A DNA stretch of 51,643 nt, from assembly GCF_000158955.1 (NCBI RefSeq), contig NZ_GG657757.1, positions 8,227,276-8,278,918 of the forward strand, in the 5' to 3' direction. The notes under the pieces were generated by a model. It did not search any database, was not told the origin of the DNA, and saw only the letters and a list, made by a program, of their open reading frames with translations. Source of the stretch: Streptomyces viridochromogenes DSM 40736 (GTDB lineage: Bacteria > Actinomycetota > Actinomycetes > Streptomycetales > Streptomycetaceae). Shown piece by piece: positions 1 through 8,447 of the stretch (positions within the stretch are counted from its first letter, which is position 1; each line of letters opens with the position of its first letter). The position numbers and the translations under genes were made by a program.

Positions 1-1761
1 GGCTCCCTCTGGTTCGACGACCCGACCCTCACCGTGCGGGGCGGCCGCTTCACCGACGAGTTCGGCCGTGAGACCGTGCTGCGCGGCTACAACGTCTCCG
101 GCGAGACCAAACTCGCCGAGAACAAGGGCCTGCCCTTCGCCTCGGTCGCCGACGCCCGCAAGTCGGCGACCGCCCTGCGCGCCCTCGGCGGCGGCAACAC
201 CGTCCGCTTCCTGCTCTCCTGGGCGTACGCCGAGCCCGAGCGCGGCCAGGTGGACACCGCCTATCTGGCCGCGGCCACCGACCAGATGCGGGCCTTCCTC
301 GACGCCGGGATCCGCGTCTACCCCGACTTCCACCAGGACCTCTACTCCCGGTACCTGTTCGACGGAGACAGCTGGTACACGGGCGACGGCGCACCCAGGT
401 GGGCCGTGGAGGCCGGGAACTACCCCGACGAGTCCTGCGGGATCTGCCTCTTCTGGGGACAGAACATCACCCAGAACGAGGCCGTGAAGCGGGCCTCGTA
501 CGACTTCTGGCACAACGCGCACGGCGTGCAGGACGCCTTCCTCGCCACCGCCGAGAAGACCATGACGTACCTCGGACAGCACCTGAGCGCCGACCAGTTC
601 AAGGGCGTCGCCGGCTTCGACCCCTACAACGAGCCGCACGCCGGCATCCTCGACTCAGGGCAGACCAGCCGCGCCTGGGAGAAGGACGTGCTGTGGCCCT
701 TCTACGAGAGGTTCCGGGCCCGCATGGACGCGGCCGGCTGGCGGGACAAGCCCGCCTTCGTGGAGCCGAACCTCTTCTGGAACGCCAACCTGGACTTCCA
801 GAAGCAGGAAGGCGGCCTGCTGGACGCCGGGAAACTCGGACCCCGCTACGTCTTCAACACCCACTTCTACGACCAGAAGGCCATCTCCGGGGTCTTCATG
901 TGGGGCAAGGCCGCCGACGGCCAGTACGCGAACGACTTCCGCACGGTCCGCGACCGGGCGTCCGCCGCCCAGACGGCCGCCGTGGTCAGCGAATTCGGCC
1001 ACCCGCTGGCCGGCAATGTCTCCGACAAGGCGCCGACGGTCCTCAAGGCGATGTACCAGGCTCTCGACTCAAGGCTCAAGGGGGCCGACTGGTGGTCCGA
1101 CCCGGCGGCTTCCGGGCCGGTGCTCTCCGGATCGCAGTGGCAGTGGGACATCTACAACGGCCGCCACCGCGAGCTGATGAACGGCAACCCCGACAAGGTG
1201 CTCACCGCCGGTGACGCCTGGAACGACGAGGACCTGTCCGCCGTACGCCTCGACGACTCGGGCAAGCCCGTGCTGCGCCAGGACGCCCGGCTCCTGGACC
1301 GCCTCTACCCGAGCGCCACGGCCGGTACGACCGTCGGCTTCACCTACGAGGACCGCTCCCGGGACGGCTCGACGACGCTGACCTGGAATCCGGTGCCCCA
1401 GTCGCTGCCGAACGTGCGGCGGCTGGTGGGGTCCGGGCAGTACGGGCTGCTGCTGTGGCGCTCGAACGGCGGCCCGGCACCCACCGAGCTCCACCTGCCG
1501 GCGAGCTTTGCGGCCTCGTCCACCACGGTCGTGTCCGACCTGGGCACGGCCCACACCCCACCCGCCTACACCTCGGCGACCCCGATCGGCGTCGCCCAGG
1601 AGCCCGGCGGCACCGGGAGCCGCCGCCTGCTGCTCACCACGCCGGACTCGGGCGTCCTGCACTACGCACTGGTGACCAACGGGGCGACGGCTCCCTCGGC
1701 GGACCTGCTGGACGCGGCCCGTTCCGAGCTGGCTGCGTGGGCCGCGAAGGAGGTCACCTAG
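1..1761 (+). CDS. GH5 family glycosidase, endoglycosylceramidase-like (5' end outside window)
   Basis: The reading frame is open from the first base, so the start lies upstream; the in-frame GTG at 34 is internal because family-like sequence (LWFDDPTLTVRGGRF) begins before it. The protein resembles GH5 endoglycosylceramidases and cellulase-fold glycosidases, which cleave beta-glycosidic bonds with retention. The acid/base glutamate is in the motif DPYNEPH (codon at 631-633) and the nucleophile glutamate in VVSEFGHP (codon at 991-993). An early VLRGYNVSG motif is typical of the GH5 barrel start, and the last roughly 150 residues look like a beta-sandwich appendage. Any secretion signal would be in the missing N-terminus. 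Its stop overlaps the convergent YncE-like gene by 8 bp. Family is clear; substrate (glycolipid or beta-glucan) is not. Confidence 0.88.
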   Translation, partial: GSLWFDDPTLTVRGGRFTDEFGRETVLRGYNVSGETKLAENKGLPFASVADARKSATALRALGGGNTVRFLLSWAYAEPERGQVDTAYLAAATDQMRAFLDAGIRVYPDFHQDLYSRYLFDGDSWYTGDGAPRWAVEAGNYPDESCGICLFWGQNITQNEAVKRASYDFWHNAHGVQDAFLATAEKTMTYLGQHLSADQFKGVAGFDPYNEPHAGILDSGQTSRAWEKDVLWPFYERFRARMDAAGWRDKPAFVEPNLFWNANLDFQKQEGGLLDAGKLGPRYVFNTHFYDQKAISGVFMWGKAADGQYANDFRTVRDRASAAQTAAVVSEFGHPLAGNVSDKAPTVLKAMYQALDSRLKGADWWSDPAASGPVLSGSQWQWDIYNGRHRELMNGNPDKVLTAGDAWNDEDLSAVRLDDSGKPVLRQDARLLDRLYPSATAGTTVGFTYEDRSRDGSTTLTWNPVPQSLPNVRRLVGSGQYGLLLWRSNGGPAPTELHLPASFAASSTTVVSDLGTAHTPPAYTSATPIGVAQEPGGTGSRRLLLTTPDSGVLHYALVTNGATAPSADLLDAARSELAAWAAKEVT

Positions 1762-3005
1762 GGCCTGTCCAGCCGGTCGTCACATGGCCGAGCCGGACGC
1801 GCTGCGGGTGGTCGCCGACCGGGACGGACACGACCTTCTCGCCGGTGGCGAAGTCGATGGCCGTGACCCGGTCGGTGCCGCTCTCGGAGACGACGCAGGA
1901 CCTGCCGTCACCGCTGACCGTGGCCCAGTAGGGCTTGGAGGCGGTGACGAGCGGGCCCTCCTGGAGGGTGGCGCGGTCGACGACCGTGGCGTAGTCGTCC
2001 ATGGTGCCCGCGACGCACAGCTTCCTGCCGTCCGGGCTCATCGAGAGGCCGTGGTGGCGGGAGTCGTTGACGAACGTGGTGCGGTCGTCGCTGGTCGCCG
2101 GATTCTTCGGCAGGGTCTTCGTACGAGTGATCTTGTCGGTGGCCAGGTCGTACTCGAAGAAGCCGTTGAAGAACGACACCTGGAAGTACAGCTTGGACTC
2201 GTCCGGCGAGAACACGGCCGGGCCGGACCGCGTCGGAGTAGTCCTTGAGAACCGATCGCGTCAGGCGCTGGCGCATGTCGATGACTTTGACCTGCTGGTA
2301 CGTGGTCGCGTCGATGACGGTGATGCGCCGGTCGCCCTTCGTCCAGTCCAGCCACGGGGGCGTCGGTCTGCGTGTCCACCTCGCCGATCGACATGTGTAG
2401 ATGTACTTGCCGTCCTTGGTGAAGATGTTCTCGTGCGGTTTGTCACCGGTGGCCGCCTTGCCGAGCTGCCTGCCGGTGTCGATGTCCAGCACGTGCACCG
2501 TGTTGCCGGTCGACGCCGACACCGCGACCCGCTTGCCGTCGGGGGAGACCGCCATGTGGTCGGCGCGGAAACCGGACACCGGGAAACGCCAGTTGAGCCG
2601 CCCCGACGCGAGATCGATCGAGACGACGTCGGCGAAGCTCGGCCGGGAGACCACCACCGACTTTCCGTCCGGCGTGGAGTACATGTCGTCGACGAACTGG
2701 TCGTGACCCTCGCCGACGCTGTTGCGGATCGTCATGAAGGCGATCCACCGGATCGGATCGGCGTTGATCTCCGCCATCCGCTCGTCCTTGTCGGGGACGA
2801 CGTCGATCCGGCCGATCTTCGCGAAGTCGCCGGTGGACCTGATGACATCGGCGGTGCCTTCCCAGTTGTTGCCCACGAACAGCACCTCGCGCAGTGCGGC
2901 GGTGGTGTCCGGGGCGTCCGCGTGGGCGGCGGTCGCGGGGACGGTGAGGGTCAGGGCTAGGGCGGCGGCCGCGAAGCACAGGTGCCGTCGTCGGAAGGCA
3001 GGCAT
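1754..3005 (-). pseudogene. YncE-like secreted beta-propeller protein, broken by several indels
   Basis: The start is ATG at 3005, preceded by AAGGAG, and encodes a signal peptide (MPAFRRRH then a hydrophobic run ending AHADAP). Repeated blades with SPDGK motifs (for example MAVSPDGKRVAVSAS, SMSPDGRKLCVAG) mark a YVTN/YncE beta-propeller of about 415 residues, probably extracytoplasmic; such proteins have no agreed activity. The frame changes five times between 2220 and 2397. Family-like text resumes in another frame each time: SIGEVDTQTDAP, then WLDWTKGDRRITVID, then DAIG, then LKDYSDAVRP, then VFSPDESKLYF. Inferred changes are two extra bases (or one missing) near 2390-2397, an extra G in the run 2356-2360, a missing base near 2261, an extra A at 2250-2251 and an extra G at 2220-2222. 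Decay and sequence error both fit. The TetR gene is divergent. Confidence 0.8.
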
Positions 3006-3047
3006 GACTGCTCCTTGGAATCTGAACACAGGTGCTTTCAGAATGAA

Positions 3048-3063
3048 CTTACTGCAAAGTAAG
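3048..3063. promoter_or_regulatory. Inverted repeat CTTACT-GCAA-AGTAAG, likely TetR operator
   Basis: A perfect 6-4-6 palindrome lies in the 146-bp gap between the divergent YncE-like gene and the TetR gene. TetR regulators often bind such TTACT/AGTAA palindromes between themselves and a divergent target. The link to this TetR protein is inferred from position. Confidence 0.55.
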
Positions 3064-3151
3064 GAAGGGGCGGCCTTCTCCACAAGACCGCGTGCACGAC
3101 AAAATCGGTGTGCGAACGAAGAGCGTTGGCCGCACCACGAAGGGAGAGCCG

Positions 3152-3811
3152 GTGCCGGGCAGACTCAGAGCGCCGACCGGCCGCTACGGCGGCAAGACCG
3201 CCGAGGAGCGCAAGGCCGAGCGGCGCCAGAGGTTCCTCGACGCCGCACTCCGGCTGTTCGGCGGCGCCCCGGGCTTCCGCTCCACCACGGTCGCGGCCCT
3301 CAGCGAGGCCGCCGGGCTGTCCACCCGTCAGTTCTACGAGGAGTTCCGCACCCTCGAGGACGTGCTCGCCGCGTTGCACCTCCAGGTCAACGACTGGGCC
3401 GAGTCGGCGGTGCTGGAGGCGGCAGCCGGAGCGGCGGACCTGCCGCTCGTCGAGCGCGCCACCGCGATCTTCCGTGCCTACGCCGCGAACGTCACGGCCG
3501 ATCCGCGCCGTATCCGCATCACCTTCGTCGAGATCATCGGTGTCAGTGCGCGCCTGGAGGAACAGCGACTCGCCCGCCGGGCCGGCTGGGTCGACCTCAT
3601 CTGCGCCGAGGCCCAGGCCGCCGCGGCGCGCGGGGAGGCCGCGCCCCGCGACTACCGCCTCGCGGCGACGGCCTTCATCGGCAGCGTCAACGGCCTGCTC
3701 CACGACTGGAGCGCCGGCTGGGTCGAGGCGACCCTGGACGAGGTCGTCGACGAACTGGTCCGGCAGTTGCTGGGGATCCTGCGGCCGCCCGGCTGGGCCC
3801 CGCAGAGATGA
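3152..3811 (+). CDS. TetR/AcrR family transcriptional regulator
   Basis: This 219-residue protein has an N-terminal TetR helix-turn-helix at about residues 43-65 (TTVAALSEAAGLSTRQFYEEF) and a helical ligand-binding domain behind it. I chose GTG 3152 because GAAGGGAGAG sits just upstream; a longer frame to 3092 exists but lacks a ribosome site. It is divergent from the YncE-like gene with a 16-bp palindrome between them, so autoregulation and control of that neighbour are likely. It ends 1 bp from the convergent GlxA-type gene. The ligand is unknown. Confidence 0.9.
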   Translation: MPGRLRAPTGRYGGKTAEERKAERRQRFLDAALRLFGGAPGFRSTTVAALSEAAGLSTRQFYEEFRTLEDVLAALHLQVNDWAESAVLEAAAGAADLPLVERATAIFRAYAANVTADPRRIRITFVEIIGVSARLEEQRLARRAGWVDLICAEAQAAAARGEAAPRDYRLAATAFIGSVNGLLHDWSAGWVEATLDEVVDELVRQLLGILRPPGWAPQR

Positions 3812-3812
3812 C

Positions 3813-4823
3813 TCAGGTGCGCGGACGCTCGCCCCTGGTCGCCCGGGCCCCGGGAAACGCCCGCCGGTAGCCGCCGGGCGACACCCCGAGGTGCTTGAGG
3901 AAGTGGTGGCGGAGGTTGTTGGCCGTGCCGAGACCGCTCAGCTCCCCGATTCTCTCGACCGGCAGGTCCGTCGACTCCAGGAGTGACCGGGCACGTCCGA
4001 GCCGCTGGTGGAGCAGCCACTGCAGGGGCGTCGCCCCGGTGGCCGCCTGCAGACGCCGGTAGAACGTACGCGGGCTCATCGCGGCCCGCCGCGCCAGGTC
4101 CGCGACCGTCAGCGGCCGGTCGAGGTGCTCCCTCGCCCACTCGAGGACGGGGGCCAGCCCCTCGTCGTCGCCCAGCGGCACGGGCTGCTCGATGAACTGC
4201 GCCTGACCGCCCGGCCGGTGGGCGGGCACCACCATCCGGCGCGCCAGCTGGTTGGCGACGTGCGCGCCGAGATCGCGCCGCACCAGATGCAGACACAGGT
4301 CGAGCCCGGCGGTCAGCCCCGCACTGGTCAGCACATCACCGTCGTCCACGTACAGCACCGACGCGTCGACCTCCACCTTCGGATAACGCTCCGCCAGTTG
4401 CGCGGTGTGCATCCAGTGGGCGGTCGCGCGCCGCCCGTCGAGCAGGCCGGCCTCGGCCAGTGCGAAGGCGCCGGTGCACAAGGACACCATGCGGGCACCC
4501 GCCTCGTAGGCCCGGCGCAGCGCGGTGATCAGCTCCGGCGGCAGGGGCATGCCCTCCTCGACGCACGGGTCGGGCACCGACGGCACGATGACGGTGTCGG
4601 CGCCGACCAGGTCGTCCAGTCCGTACCGGGTGCGCAGGCTCAGCCCCTGCGGGCCGTCCTCCGCCCCGCCCCCGGTCCCGCACAGCCGCAGGTCGTACCA
4701 GGGGTCGGCCAGATCGGCCTGCGGCTTCCCGAACACCGTGCAGGGGATGCTCAGTTCGTACAGGTCCCACGAAGGGACCCCGATCTCCTCGGTCACGACC
4801 ACCGCGACGGAACCGGCACTCAT
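3813..4823 (-). CDS. GlxA-type AraC family regulator with DJ-1/PfpI domain
   Basis: This 336-residue protein has an N-terminal DJ-1/PfpI (class I amidotransferase-like) domain at about residues 5-185. Cys116 lies in the nucleophile-elbow motif SLCTGAFALAEAGLL. A C-terminal double AraC helix-turn-helix follows at about 235-325 (PLTVADLARRAAMSPRTFYRRL). This is the GlxA/FtrA architecture; in most such regulators the DJ-1 domain senses a ligand rather than acting as an enzyme. ATG 4823 fits the family start, although its ribosome site is weak. It is divergent from the imine-reductase-like gene over a 129-bp gap and may control it. The effector cannot be read from sequence. Confidence 0.92.
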   Translation of the reverse strand: MSAGSVAVVVTEEIGVPSWDLYELSIPCTVFGKPQADLADPWYDLRLCGTGGGAEDGPQGLSLRTRYGLDDLVGADTVIVPSVPDPCVEEGMPLPPELITALRRAYEAGARMVSLCTGAFALAEAGLLDGRRATAHWMHTAQLAERYPKVEVDASVLYVDDGDVLTSAGLTAGLDLCLHLVRRDLGAHVANQLARRMVVPAHRPGGQAQFIEQPVPLGDDEGLAPVLEWAREHLDRPLTVADLARRAAMSPRTFYRRLQAATGATPLQWLLHQRLGRARSLLESTDLPVERIGELSGLGTANNLRHHFLKHLGVSPGGYRRAFPGARATRGERPRT

Positions 4824-4952
4824 GGTCCGCAGCCTATGGCAGGAATTTGGTGGAGGCCGTCACCCCTGTCACTGTTTCCGATCTTCGCACGCTGCGAACG
4901 TGGGCCGTACGTGATCACACGTCACCTGTGAACGTCTGACGAGGAGTTGGAT

Positions 4953-5834
4953 ATGAACGCAGAACACTCGGCCGTCACCGTCCTCGGACTCGGCTCGATG
5001 GGCTCGGCACTGGCCGCCGCGCTCCTGGACCGGGGCCACCCGACGACCGTCTGGAACCGGTCCCCGGACAAGGCCCGTTCCCTGGCCGAGCGTGGGGCAC
5101 GCCTGGCCGCCACACCCCAGGAGGCGGTCGCGGCCTCCCCGCTCGTCATCGCCTGCGTACTGGACTACGAGGCGCTGTACACCGTCCTCGACCCGGTCGC
5201 CGGCGACCTGGCGGGCAGAACCCTGGTCAACCTCACCTCCGGCTCTCCCGAACAGGCCCAGGAGGCCGTCCGGTGGGCGCACTCCCACGGGGTCGACTAC
5301 CTCGACGGTGCCATCATGACCACGCCGCCCGGCGTCGGCGACCCCGCCGTGATGCTCCTGTACAGCGGCTCCCGCCAGGTCTTCGAAGCCCACCGTCCCA
5401 CCCTGGCGACCCTCGGCGACCCCCTCCACCTGGGCACCGACCCGGGCCTCGCCTCCCTCTACGACGCCGCGCTCCTCGGCCTGATGTGGTCCACCATGAC
5501 CGGCTGGCTGCACGGCACCGCCCTGGTCGGCACCGAAGGGACCCCCGCGACCGACTTCACACCTGTCGCGATCCGCTGGCTGGACACGGTGGCCCGGCTC
5601 CTCACCACCTACGCGCCCCAGGTCGACGCCGGCCACTACCCGGGCGACGACGCCACGGTCGACGTGCAGATCGCGGCCATCGACCACCTCATCCACGCGG
5701 CGGCGGCCCGGGGGATCGACAACGCGCTGCCCGAGCTGCTCAGGGCCGCCATGGAGAAAGCCGGCGCCCAGGGCCACGGAAAGGACAGTTACGCCAGCCT
5801 GATCGAGGTGCTGCGGCCCGCGCCGAGGGACTGA
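4953..5834 (+). CDS. NADPH-dependent imine reductase-like dehydrogenase (beta-hydroxyacid dehydrogenase superfamily)
   Basis: The protein has 293 residues. A Rossmann fold opens with GLGSMG at residues 12-17, and WNRSPDK at 34-40 at the end of the second strand is a pattern associated with NADPH preference. The middle carries NLTSGSPEQA and YLDGAIMTTPPGVG, typical of the imine reductase branch rather than of 6-phosphogluconate or 3-hydroxyisobutyrate dehydrogenases. The C-terminal helical dimerisation domain includes SLYDAALLGLMW. The start is ATG 4953, six bases after GAGGAG; a TTG two codons earlier overlaps the spacing and is less likely. Imine reductases reduce cyclic imines in vitro, but natural substrates are mostly unknown. 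The GlxA-type regulator upstream is divergent. Confidence 0.88.
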   Translation: MNAEHSAVTVLGLGSMGSALAAALLDRGHPTTVWNRSPDKARSLAERGARLAATPQEAVAASPLVIACVLDYEALYTVLDPVAGDLAGRTLVNLTSGSPEQAQEAVRWAHSHGVDYLDGAIMTTPPGVGDPAVMLLYSGSRQVFEAHRPTLATLGDPLHLGTDPGLASLYDAALLGLMWSTMTGWLHGTALVGTEGTPATDFTPVAIRWLDTVARLLTTYAPQVDAGHYPGDDATVDVQIAAIDHLIHAAAARGIDNALPELLRAAMEKAGAQGHGKDSYASLIEVLRPAPRD

Positions 5835-5838
5835 GCGG

Positions 5839-6180
5839 CTAGCCCGACACCAGCACCACGAAGTTCACGGCCGCCACCAGCGCGAAACCGAGCAGCAGGC
5901 CGGCCAGCAGCCGCGTGCGGAGGCCTCGGTACACCGCCCCGTACTCGTCCCGCAGCTCCTCCCCACGCCGCACGGTCCGCCGCCAGGAGGCCCGGGCGAG
6001 TTCGAGGTGCTCCGCCGCGAACAGCCGCTCCACCTCCTGCCGCTGGGCCTCGGTCAGCCAGTCGAGCCGCGCGGCGAAGCGCTCGGCGGACGCGCGGGCC
6101 TCCGCGTGCGCGGCCGCCGCCAGCAGGTGGCCCTCGACCTCGTTGTGGAACGCCCGCATGTCCACGGGAAGACCCTCCAT
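5839..6180 (-). CDS. Small membrane protein after cytochrome oxidase subunit I
   Basis: This 113-residue protein begins at ATG 6180, 5 bases downstream of the ctaD-like stop, so it is probably translationally coupled to it. The first 85 residues are helical and charged (HLLAAAAHAEARASAERFAARL, then EELRDEYGAVYRGLRTR), and one transmembrane helix ends the chain (LLAGLLLGFALVAAVNFVVLV). I do not recognise a named family. The position suggests an accessory or structural partner of this oxidase subunit. An alternative start is ATG 6159 (MRAFHNEV). It ends 4 bp from the convergent imine-reductase-like gene. Confidence 0.75.
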   Translation of the reverse strand: MEGLPVDMRAFHNEVEGHLLAAAAHAEARASAERFAARLDWLTEAQRQEVERLFAAEHLELARASWRRTVRRGEELRDEYGAVYRGLRTRLLAGLLLGFALVAAVNFVVLVSG

Positions 6181-6185
6181 GGCGG

Positions 6186-7793
6186 TCACCGGAGCGTCAG
6201 CTCCCGCTCCGCCGCCGCGACCTCCGCATGGTGCAGGTCGAACGCCGGGGACTCGCTGCGGATGCGGGGCAGCGCGACGAAGTTGTGGCGGGGCGGCGGG
6301 CAGGAGGTGGCCCACTCCAGGGAACGGCCGTAGCCCCACGGGTCGTCGGCCGTGACCCGCTCGCCGTACTTGGCCGTCTTCCAGACGTTGTAGAAGAACG
6401 GCAGCATCGACATGCCGAGCAGGAACGAGAAGACGCTCGACACCGTGTTGAGCGTGGTCAGGCCTTCCACCGCCAGATAGTCGGGGATCCGCCGCTGCAT
6501 GCCCTCGGCGCCCAGCCAGTGCTGGACCAGGAACGTGCCGTGGAAGCCGACGAACAGCGTCCAGAAGGTGATCTTGCCGAGGCGCTCGTCCAGCATCTTG
6601 CCGGTGAACTTGGGCCACCAGAAGTGGAAGCCGGAGAACATCGCGAAGACCACGGTGCCGAAGACGACGTAGTGGAAGTGGGCCACCACGAAGTACGAGT
6701 CGGAGACGTGGAAGTCGATCGGCGGCGAGGCCAGCAGCACACCCGTGAGTCCGCCGAACACGAACGTGATCAGGAAGCCGGTCGCCCACAGCATCGGCGT
6801 CTCGAAGGACAGGCTTCCGCGCCACATGGTGCCGATCCAGTTGAAGAACTTCACACCGGTCGGGACCGCGATGAGGAAGGTCATGAAGGAGAAGAACGGC
6901 AGCAGCACACCGCCGGTGACGTACATGTGGTGCGCCCACACCGTCACGGACAGGCCCGCGATCGCGATGGTCGCGCCGATCAGACCCGTGTAACCGAACA
7001 TCGGCTTACGGGAGAAGACCGGGATGACCTCGGAGATGATGCCGAAGAACGGCAGGGCGATGATGTACACCTCCGGATGGCCGAAGAACCAGAACAGGTG
7101 CTGCCACAGCAGTGCCCCGCCGTTCGCCGGGTCGAAGATCTGCGCCCCGAACTTGCGGTCCGCCTCCAGGGCGAACAGCGCCGCCGCGAGGACCGGGAAG
7201 GCGAGCAGGACCAGGACACCGGTCAGCAGCACGTTCCACACGAAGATCGGCATGCGGAACATCGTCATGCCCGGGGCGCGCATGCAGATGATCGTGGTGA
7301 TGAAGTTGACCGAGCCGAGGATGGTGCCGAAGCCGGAGAAGGCCAGACCCATGATCCACATGTCGGCGCCGATGCCCGGGCTGCGGACCGCGTCCGAGAG
7401 CGGGCTGTAGGCGAACCAGCCGAAGTCGGCCGCGCCCTGCGGGGTCAGGAAGCCGCCCACCGCGATGAGCGAGCCGAACAGGTACAGCCAGTAGGCGAAC
7501 ATGTTCAGCCGGGGGAACGCCACGTCGGGCGCGCCGATCTGCAGCGGCATGATCCAGTTCGCGAAACCGGCGAACAGCGGCGTCGCGAACATCAGCAGCA
7601 TGATCGTGCCGTGCATCGTGAACGCCTGGTTGAACTGCTCGTTCGACATGATCTGCAGACCGGGCCGGGCGAGCTCGGCGCGCATCAGCAGCGCCATCAC
7701 GCCACCGATGACGAAGAACGCGAACGACGTGACCAGGTACAGCGTGCCGATCGTCTTGTGATCCGTGGTCGTCAGCCACTTGAGGTGCCTCAT
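6186..7793 (-). CDS. ctaD: Cytochrome c oxidase subunit I (aa3-type), isolated copy
   Basis: The 535-residue protein has the usual 12-helix subunit I pattern, starting MRHLKWLTTTDHKTIG. All metal ligands are present: His61 (FTMHGTIM) and His374 for low-spin heme, His372 for heme a3 (VAHFHYVVFG), and His239, His288 and His289 for CuB. Tyr243 of GHPEVY is the cross-linked tyrosine. Asp90 (GAPDVAFPRLN) and Glu241 mark a D channel and Lys315 (VPTGVKFF) a K channel, so this is an A-type proton-pumping heme-copper oxidase. Subunits II and III are not here; the neighbour is only a 113-aa membrane protein. It is therefore probably a second, stand-alone copy. The divergent gene is an ECF sigma factor. 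Confidence 0.95.
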   Translation of the reverse strand: MRHLKWLTTTDHKTIGTLYLVTSFAFFVIGGVMALLMRAELARPGLQIMSNEQFNQAFTMHGTIMLLMFATPLFAGFANWIMPLQIGAPDVAFPRLNMFAYWLYLFGSLIAVGGFLTPQGAADFGWFAYSPLSDAVRSPGIGADMWIMGLAFSGFGTILGSVNFITTIICMRAPGMTMFRMPIFVWNVLLTGVLVLLAFPVLAAALFALEADRKFGAQIFDPANGGALLWQHLFWFFGHPEVYIIALPFFGIISEVIPVFSRKPMFGYTGLIGATIAIAGLSVTVWAHHMYVTGGVLLPFFSFMTFLIAVPTGVKFFNWIGTMWRGSLSFETPMLWATGFLITFVFGGLTGVLLASPPIDFHVSDSYFVVAHFHYVVFGTVVFAMFSGFHFWWPKFTGKMLDERLGKITFWTLFVGFHGTFLVQHWLGAEGMQRRIPDYLAVEGLTTLNTVSSVFSFLLGMSMLPFFYNVWKTAKYGERVTADDPWGYGRSLEWATSCPPPRHNFVALPRIRSESPAFDLHHAEVAAAERELTLR

Positions 7794-7898
7794 GCCCCGC
7801 CTGTGTCCGCCCCTCGCCCGGGCGTCACACTTCGACGACGCGACGAGAATCACGGAAACGGCTGTGACGATCGAGAAGGTGCCGGACACGAACGGGAC

Positions 7899-8447
7899 AT
7901 GAGCAACGACGAGATCTTCGCCGCTGCCTACCGCGAGCACTACTGGGCGGTCAGCCGCTATGTCGCGCGGCGACTGGACGGGCGGACCGGCGAGGTGGAG
8001 GAAGTGGTGGCGGAGGTGTTCACGGTCGCCTGGCGACGCCGGGCCGACCTGCCGCCCTCCCCGCTGCCCTGGCTGTACGGCGTGGCACGCAACTGCCTGG
8101 CCAACACGGTGCGCGGCCACGGACGCCGCCGCCGGCTCGTCGACAGGCTCGGCAACGACGACACCGCCCACGGACGGCACATCGCGGCGGGCCCGGAGGC
8201 CGACACACCCGGCGCCTGGGTGCACGAGGCACTCGCCCGGCTCTCCACGGCCGACCAGGAGGTACTGCGCCTGACGGCCTGGGAGGAACTCGCCGTCGAC
8301 GAGGTCGCCGTCGCCCTCGGCTGCGGCAGACGGGCCGCCGCCATGCGACTGCACCGGGCCCGACGCCGCCTCAGGGCCGAGATCGACCGCATGTGTCCCG
8401 AGGCCACGGCGGACACCCACTGCGTGAAAGGGGTCGGCCATGGCTGA
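7899..8447 (+). CDS. ECF-type RNA polymerase sigma factor
   Basis: This 182-residue sigma-70 family protein has only regions 2 and 4. Region 2 (YREHYWAVSRYVARRL to PLPWLYGVARN) recognises the -10 element. Region 4 (LSTADQEVLRLTAWEELAVDEVAVAL to RLHRARRRL) binds the -35 element. ATG 7899 gives the normal N-terminus; the frame extends far upstream without family sequence. It overlaps the downstream membrane gene by 8 bp, a pairing common for Streptomyces ECF factors and their membrane regulators. A GGAAAC, similar to ECF -35 elements, lies about 45 bp upstream in the gap shared with ctaD, so self-activation is possible but unproven. Confidence 0.92.
   Translation: MSNDEIFAAAYREHYWAVSRYVARRLDGRTGEVEEVVAEVFTVAWRRRADLPPSPLPWLYGVARNCLANTVRGHGRRRRLVDRLGNDDTAHGRHIAAGPEADTPGAWVHEALARLSTADQEVLRLTAWEELAVDEVAVALGCGRRAAAMRLHRARRRLRAEIDRMCPEATADTHCVKGVGHG

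Noticed and set aside
6228..8447. A very long plus-strand frame leading into the sigma gene
   Set aside because: The first 1670 bp are antisense to ctaD and show no family sequence; the sigma gene starts at 7899.
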